Source of the DNA: Nocardia jejuensis NBRC 103114
GTDB taxonomy: Bacteria > Actinomycetota > Actinomycetes > Mycobacteriales > Mycobacteriaceae
NCBI RefSeq assembly: GCF_001613145.1
Contig: NZ_BDBU01000012.1
Location: 124,001 to 188,000 of the forward strand
Length of the DNA: 64,000 bases
Direction: 5' to 3'
The notes beneath the pieces were generated by a model that ran no database searches, was not told where the DNA came from, and saw only the letters and a list, made by a program, of their open reading frames with translations. Of the stretch, positions 59,702 to 64,000 are shown one piece after another (position 1 is the stretch's first letter; every line of letters begins with the position of its first letter). A program made the translations under genes and the position numbers.

Positions 59702-60570
59702 CACGCCACCTTCGTGGGATAGAACATCGACAACAGTTGCGTCATACCGACATTCACCACGGCGATCGCCACGACCGAGAGCACCACCGAGGCGTTCACC
59801 CCGTCGGCTACACCGCGTGGGCCGCCTCTGGCTTCCAGCCCACGCTGGCAGCCGATGATCACCACCAGGAAACCGAACACCACGGCCTTGCCGATCGAGA
59901 TCGCGACATCGGTCAGCGTGGAGAACGCGCCGAAGGTGGCCCAGTAGCTGCCCGGCGTCACATCCTGCACGCCGGTGGCGACCGCGTAACCGGCGAGCAC
60001 ACCCACGAAGATGATCAGGATATTGAGCAGCGGCGCCACGAAGAGCATGGCGACCAGCCGTGGGATGACCAGCCGGTGCACCGGGCTGATGCCCATGGTG
60101 CGCAGGGCGTCGATCTCCTCACGAATGGTGCGCGCGCCCAGATCCGCCGCGATGGTGGCGGTGCCCGCACCGCCGAGCAACAGTCCGGTGGCCAGCGGCG
60201 CACCCTGCTGGATGACCCCGAGCCCACCGGCCGCACCGAGCAGCGAATCCGCGCCGAGCTGATGGATCAGGTTGCCCACCTGGACCGACACCACGACGCC
60301 GAAGGGAACCGCCATGAGCACGGCCGGGATGGCCGTCACCGTGATCAGATACCAGGCCTGCTGAATAGTCTCGCGCCACTGGAACTTTCCCGACACCAGA
60401 TCCGTGATCGCGCCGCGCACGGCCTCGAACGCGAGCGCGACCAAGCGGCCGAGGGTCTCCACGCTCGACAAGACCGTGTCCGACACATTCCGGCGGAGCA
60501 CGAGCGGAAGGGAATCGCGTTTCGCGGCAGCCTTTTTCACTGCCGGTGCATCGGGATCGGTCGAGCTCAC
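59701..60570 (-). CDS. yrbEA: YrbE (MlaE-type) ABC permease A
   Basis: A 289-residue permease with the YrbE core ADLGARTIREEIDALRTMGI and EEIDAL, five to six helices, and the SPVHRLVIPRLVAMLFVAPL segment. The GTG start at 60570 overlaps the stop of the small gene at 60567 (GTGA), so the small gene is translated with the permeases. It starts the mce core. Confidence 0.92.
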   Translation of the reverse strand: MSSTDPDAPAVKKAAAKRDSLPLVLRRNVSDTVLSSVETLGRLVALAFEAVRGAITDLVSGKFQWRETIQQAWYLITVTAIPAVLMAVPFGVVVSVQVGNLIHQLGADSLLGAAGGLGVIQQGAPLATGLLLGGAGTATIAADLGARTIREEIDALRTMGISPVHRLVIPRLVAMLFVAPLLNILIIFVGVLAGYAVATGVQDVTPGSYWATFGAFSTLTDVAISIGKAVVFGFLVVIIGCQRGLEARGGPRGVADGVNASVVLSVVAIAVVNVGMTQLLSMFYPTKVA

Positions 60571-60854
60571 CACGCCGGCTCCGCGACGGCGTCGCGCAGG
60601 TCGTTCGCTCGCCCCAGGATCTCCGTCATATGCAGCACCACCGCCTGATCGGCGGGCATGGCCTGCCTGCGGGCTGTGTCGGCCTTGGCGGCCTGCACCT
60701 TACTTTTCTCCATTTTCGCCGCGCGATATTCGCTACCGCGCCCGGCGACCGCGACCTTCGTCCCCACGTGTCGCACAGCCTGACCGGCGACGACCCCACC
60801 CGACATCGCGGTGCGTACGACGCGTGATGTGGGCAGATTCTTCTCTTCTGGCAT
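60567..60854 (-). CDS. Small leading protein of the mce operon, possibly ABC1-N-terminus-like
   Basis: A 95-residue basic protein with Ala/Val-rich helices: LPTSRVVRTAMSGGVVAGQA then VGTKVAVAGRGSEYR, later ADQAVVLHMTEILGRANDLR. This is like the N-terminal segment (RxxRTAxLxGLAAGQAARHLG...AEQLxxxLGxMKGxxMKxGQ) of ABC1/UbiB-family kinases, but only that part is present. It has GGGAGGGG 6 nt before ATG 60854. It overlaps yrbEA, so is part of the operon, but is not one of the usual mce genes I know. Confidence 0.55.
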   Translation of the reverse strand: MPEEKNLPTSRVVRTAMSGGVVAGQAVRHVGTKVAVAGRGSEYRAAKMEKSKVQAAKADTARRQAMPADQAVVLHMTEILGRANDLRDAVAEPAW

Positions 60855-60875
60855 CCTGATCCCCTCCCGCTATGG

Positions 60876-60891
60876 CAGATACTAGTGCTAT
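60876..60891 (-). promoter_or_regulatory. Shared 16-mer upstream of the mce operon
   Basis: On the minus strand it reads ATAGCACTAGTATCTG and matches 62789-62804 (ATAGCACTACTATCTG) at 15 of 16 bases, in the same orientation relative to the gene. It lies 21 bp before the start of the first operon gene, inside the divergent region to the methyltransferase. Confidence 0.6.
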
Positions 60892-61041
60892 GCGGATAGT
60901 GACGCAATCCACATTTGTGCCCTGAGCGGAGTGTGGCGGGTTGTGCATATGACCATTGCCATGCCACTCCAAATATCGGTATTATCCCAAGATAACTGCT
61001 ATTTGTTATACCCCGGCGTCGACGAGGATGTGGAGACGGCA

Positions 61042-61836
61042 ATGACCCGAAACCTGGACCCGACAGAGGGCCCGCTCACCACCCGCCCGACGGCGGCGGA
61101 TCGCGCGCGGGAACTCTTGGATCCGGCGCGCTGTCGTGGACTCATCACCCATGCCGCGGGCTATCTGCAGACCGCCGGCATCGACATTCCCGCGACGCAG
61201 GGCTTCGGCCAGCAACTCATGCGCACCCGGTTCTACGCGGGCATCTACCAGTTGGGCCGCCCGCTGGGCATGCGAGTGGCCAGTGCGCTGCAGGCACCCG
61301 GACAGGATGAGGACCGCGCTCGCACGGCCCGATCGCTCCGCTTGCACACGGGGCAGACGGTGCTCGACATCGCTTGCGGTCCAGGCAATTTCACCGGAAC
61401 ATACGGTCAGGTCGTCGGTCCCGACGGGCTGGCGATCGGTCTCGACGCGTCGCACCCGATGCTCGCGCGCGCCGTCGCGGACAACCCGGGCCAGGCAGTG
61501 GCCTATCTCTCGGGCGACGCGGAGAACCTGCCGTTCCGCGATGAAGTCGCCGACGCGGTCAGCTGCCTGGCGGCGCTGTACCTGATCAACGAACCGTTCC
61601 GGGCCATCGAGGAAATGGCGCGCGTACTCAAGCCCGGCGGGCGGATCGTGCTGCTCACCAGCCTCGCGCCCGGCGGACGTCGCGACCGCCCGCACGTCGC
61701 GGTCATGGAAAAGCTCAGCACCGTGCACATGTTCGGCCGCGACGAGATCACCGATCTCCTGCGCGGGCTGGGCTTCACCGAGATCGAACAGGTGACCGCG
61801 GGCCTGGCACAGACCATCACCGCGACCAAGAGCTGA
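61042..61836 (+). CDS. SAM-dependent class I methyltransferase
   Basis: A 264-residue methyltransferase. Motif I is VLDIACGPGNFT, with the acid loop AIGLDASHPML and EMARVLKPGGRIVLLTS (motif III). The first ~85 residues are a helical extension. It resembles UbiE/menaquinone-type enzymes, but substrate is not readable. ATG 61042 has GGAG at good spacing; the longer frame upstream covers the divergent promoter. It is divergent from mce and close to the Mce-associated protein. Confidence 0.85.
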   Translation: MTRNLDPTEGPLTTRPTAADRARELLDPARCRGLITHAAGYLQTAGIDIPATQGFGQQLMRTRFYAGIYQLGRPLGMRVASALQAPGQDEDRARTARSLRLHTGQTVLDIACGPGNFTGTYGQVVGPDGLAIGLDASHPMLARAVADNPGQAVAYLSGDAENLPFRDEVADAVSCLAALYLINEPFRAIEEMARVLKPGGRIVLLTSLAPGGRRDRPHVAVMEKLSTVHMFGRDEITDLLRGLGFTEIEQVTAGLAQTITATKS

Positions 61837-61883
61837 TGCGCCCGCCACCCGACGGTGCCCACCCGAACAAGGACAACCCACAA

Positions 61884-62480
61884 ATGAGTACCGATTCACC
61901 TACGCTCCAAACAACTTCAGCGCCCGAACCCGCGCCGGCGACGACCGCCCCCACCCGCCGCTCGGTATCCGTCTCGGTCTCGACGATGGCATGGGCCGGC
62001 GCCACGGCAGCCCTGGGGCTGACCGCGCTCACGCTCGCGGGCTTCCTCGTGTCCGCGCACAGCGAGATCTCCTCCCGCGACGCGGCCGCGGCCGACGACA
62101 AGCACGCGGAGCAGATCGCCACCGACTACGCGGTCGGCGCCGCGACGGTGAACTTCGCCGACTTCAACTCCTGGGTCGGCAAGCTCAAGGCCAATACGAC
62201 TCCGGCACTGGCGAACAAGTTCGACACCACCGCACCGAAGTTGCAAGAGATCCTCACACCGCTGAAGTGGACCTCCACCGCCACGCCGATCACCGCGAAG
62301 GTGATCAGCGAATCGGATGGGCTGTACAAGGTGAACGTGTTCGTGAACGTCACGTCGAGCAACGCCCAGAACCCCGACGGCGCGCAGACCACCGTCACCT
62401 ACAACGTCGCGATCGACCGTAATTCCGACTGGAAGATCACCGACGTCGGCGGGATGGACGGCGCACTGCCGCTCAAGTAG
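61884..62480 (+). CDS. Mce-associated membrane protein (Mam-like)
   Basis: A 198-residue protein: Thr/Pro-rich cytosolic start, one membrane helix (AWAGATAALGLTALTLAGFL, residues ~35-55), and an extracytoplasmic NTF2-like domain (AATVNFADFNSWVGKLKA, VKVNVFVNVTSS) of the type encoded beside mce operons. ATG 61884 has AAGGAC upstream; an ATG overlapping the methyltransferase stop also exists at 61836. It probably acts with the mce complex across the divergent region. Confidence 0.8.
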   Translation: MSTDSPTLQTTSAPEPAPATTAPTRRSVSVSVSTMAWAGATAALGLTALTLAGFLVSAHSEISSRDAAAADDKHAEQIATDYAVGAATVNFADFNSWVGKLKANTTPALANKFDTTAPKLQEILTPLKWTSTATPITAKVISESDGLYKVNVFVNVTSSNAQNPDGAQTTVTYNVAIDRNSDWKITDVGGMDGALPLK

Positions 62481-62484
62481 TACA

Positions 62485-62516
62485 CATCCGGCCGGCCATA
62501 AGCGGCCGGCCGGATG
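62485..62516. terminator. Strong hairpin terminator
   Basis: Perfect 13-bp stem CATCCGGCCGGCC (62485-62497) with GGCCGGCCGGATG (62504-62516), loop of 6, starting 5 bp after the stop at 62480. Confidence 0.85.
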
Positions 62517-62788
62517 ATCGGCGCACCCGCACGGGCGCGCACCCACGATTCCCGCCGTCTCCGACCGGCCGGAGCGCCCGGCTCGAGCGTGTCCACACCG
62601 CATCGCCCGGCCCCGCCGATATTCGCAACGCGGTTCGCGCGGATTCAGCTGCCCGAGGTGGGCAATTCACCGCCGGACCGATCGGCGCACCTCTGCGCAC
62701 TCAGCGAAGCGGCGCAACAGACGCCGCCAATTCCCATGGTCGCCAGCACCCTTACCGACTCTATCCATTCACCCACTCACCATTGCAA

Positions 62789-62804
62789 TAGCACTACTAT
62801 CTGA
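62789..62804 (+). promoter_or_regulatory. Shared 16-mer upstream of the small gene/monooxygenase unit
   Basis: ATAGCACTACTATCTG, nearly identical to the mce-side copy at 60876-60891. It is 71 bp before the ATG at 62876, in an AT-rich stretch. The rest of 62517-62788 contains no gene I can support. Confidence 0.6.
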
Positions 62805-62875
62805 ATAAACTGCTTATCCAAGGTGAGTCGATATTCCTATTGGCTTGCGTTGGTTGCTCACAAGGAGATTCTTCA

Positions 62876-63055
62876 ATGTCGAAGGTCTACGACGGGCGGG
62901 ATTACCTACCCGCCACCGCGCAATCCGAGTCGCCGGGGAGTCGGCTCGAGGTTCTGAGTCCGGTCGTGTGGGTCGGTGGAGCCATCGCCTGGGAGGTCGT
63001 GGAATGGGCCCGGGTCCGGACGCTGTCGCCGGGCTCCGCGCGGACGAGCAATTGA
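62876..63055 (+). CDS. Small protein preceding the monooxygenase
   Basis: A 59-residue protein: hydrophilic N-terminus (MSKVYDGRDYLPATAQSE) and one hydrophobic helix (LSPVVWVGGAIAWEVVEWAR), so perhaps membrane-associated. AAGGAG at 62862-62867 gives a clear ribosome site. It lies 45 bp before the monooxygenase and is probably co-transcribed. Family not recognised. Confidence 0.6.
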   Translation: MSKVYDGRDYLPATAQSESPGSRLEVLSPVVWVGGAIAWEVVEWARVRTLSPGSARTSN

Positions 63056-63099
63056 CAGACATCGACAGGACCACACGACGTTCAGGAAGGCAGAACGAC

Positions 63100-64000
63100 A
63101 TGACCGAGACCACCCGCCACCCGCAATTCGAGGTCGCCGTGATCGGCGCCGGCCCCGGCGGGATCGCCGCTGGGGCGAAACTCCGTATGGCCGGGATCGA
63201 CGACTTCGTGATCCTCGAGCGCGCCGATGACGTCGGCGGCAGCTGGCACGAGAACCATTACCCGGGCATCGCGGTGGACGTGCCGTCCACCACGTACCAG
63301 TACTCCTTCGAGCGGAACCCGAACTGGTCCCGCTTCTTCGCCCCCGGGCCCGAGGTGAAGAAGTACCACGCCGACGTGGCGCGCAAGTACGGCCTCTACG
63401 AGCGGACCCGCTTCGACTCCACTGTGGAGCGCGAGACGTGGGATGACGACAACGCTTGGTGGACACTGCATCTCAACGACGGTTCCACCGTCACCGCGCG
63501 CTTCGTGATCAGCGCCATCGGGTCGTTCGTGCGCCCCAAGGAGGACGTCGGCATCGCGGGCGCCAAGTCGTTCCGGGGCAAGGTCCAGCGACCGACCTCC
63601 TGGGACGAGGACTACGACATGGCCGGAAAGACGGTCGGCATCATCGGCACCGGAGCCAGTGCGGTGCAGATCATTCCGGCCATCGCCCCCGAGGTCGGCG
63701 CCCTCACGGTCTTCCAGCGCACACCCGTCTGGTCGGTGCCGAAGCCGGACTTCGTCGTGCCCAAGGCATTGAAGGTGGTGCTGGGGATCCCCGGGGTTTC
63801 GGCATCGATCAACGGCGCGGCGTTCGTGGCGGTCGACGTGCTGCTGCGATTCGTCAGCAAAACCCCGATCGCGACGTTCCGCCCGATCGCCGACAAATTC
63901 GACGCCTGGATGATCGCCGGCTACGCCCGATACGTGCGATGGGTGGTCAAGGATCCGGCCACCGCCACCAAGCTGAGTCCCAACTTCGGCGTGCTCGCCA
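63100..64000 (+). CDS. Flavin-containing/Baeyer-Villiger-like monooxygenase (5' part)
   Basis: The first 300 residues of an FAD/NADPH monooxygenase; the gene runs off the right edge. FAD-binding Rossmann motif VIGAGPGGIAAGAKL, a second GIIGTGASAVQ (NADPH), GGSWHENHYPGIAVDVPS, and a fingerprint region FRGKVQRPTSWDEDY in place of the BVMO FxGxxxHxxxW[P/D]. The His is replaced by Arg, so the Baeyer-Villiger assignment is uncertain. ATG 63100 with AGGAAGG at 63083-63089. Near the mce operon it could oxidise an imported lipid or ketone. Confidence 0.88.
   Translation, partial: MTETTRHPQFEVAVIGAGPGGIAAGAKLRMAGIDDFVILERADDVGGSWHENHYPGIAVDVPSTTYQYSFERNPNWSRFFAPGPEVKKYHADVARKYGLYERTRFDSTVERETWDDDNAWWTLHLNDGSTVTARFVISAIGSFVRPKEDVGIAGAKSFRGKVQRPTSWDEDYDMAGKTVGIIGTGASAVQIIPAIAPEVGALTVFQRTPVWSVPKPDFVVPKALKVVLGIPGVSASINGAAFVAVDVLLRFVSKTPIATFRPIADKFDAWMIAGYARYVRWVVKDPATATKLSPNFGVLA

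Noticed and set aside
1..64000. CRISPR array, tRNA, rRNA or insertion sequence
   Set aside because: No regularly spaced repeats, cloverleaf-like genes or transposase reading frames with terminal repeats were noticed.

Overview
The window is high-GC, densely coded DNA from an actinomycete, most likely a Nocardia or a close mycolic-acid-containing relative. The support is a complete mce lipid-import operon with two YrbE permeases and six Mce proteins, a likely F420-dependent LLM oxidoreductase, DUF4333, DUF6325 and SHOCT proteins, many TetR and XRE regulators, and small secreted proteins with paired C-terminal cysteines. No rRNA, tRNA, insertion sequence or CRISPR array was seen.

Layout. (1) 1-10.3 kb: a stress/sulfur-flavoured group (SulP anion permease, DUF7144, DUF6325, SHOCT, DUF1254/1214, YihY-type protein, alkyl sulfatase). 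Its promoters carry a shared palindrome, TTCACCCG-N3-CGGGTGAA, which reappears before a second alkyl sulfatase at 26 kb. (2) 10.4-13.5 kb: an XRE regulator coupled to a 2H phosphoesterase, divergent from a tiny membrane protein plus a solo resolvase-like domain. (3) 13.5-20.8 kb: an SfnB-like flavoprotein behind a possibly structured leader, a DUF4333 lipoprotein, a GNAT enzyme, two small secreted proteins, a SUKH-like protein, an alpha/beta hydrolase behind a possible leader peptide, and an epoxide hydrolase divergent from a CGNR regulator. (4) 21.0-23.5 kb: a coupled EACC1-like/CHAT-protease pair, the best candidate for a conflict or defence system. (5) 23.5-35.4 kb: a TetR with a near-perfect operator and a DoxX pair, alkyl sulfatase 2, an MFS exporter, and an SDR/enoyl-CoA hydratase/F420 operon that appears to be controlled, with an LVIVD protein, by the TetR at 35 kb. 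(6) 35.5-47.6 kb: DUF305, XRE, a secreted hydrolase, a GH3 glycosidase, a kinase-like/DUF pair, an MFS-TetR pair, and an ECF sigma factor with a SnoaL-like tail. (7) 48.1-51.8 kb: two paralogous secreted hydrolase-fold proteins, one of them frameshifted. (8) 52.6-60.9 kb: the mce operon on the minus strand, led by a small unrecognised gene. (9) 61.0-64 kb: a methyltransferase plus Mce-associated membrane protein on the opposite strand, then a small protein and the start of a Baeyer-Villiger-like flavin monooxygenase. The latter unit shares a 16-bp upstream motif with the mce operon.

How the genes fit together. The Mce complex would import sterols or other lipids. Monooxygenases, the hydratase, reductases, hydrolases and the F420 enzyme would oxidise such substrates. 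SulP, two sulfatases and the SfnB-like enzyme suggest organosulfur scavenging. Several local regulators have recognisable operators next to their own genes, so much of the window consists of self-contained regulator-target modules.
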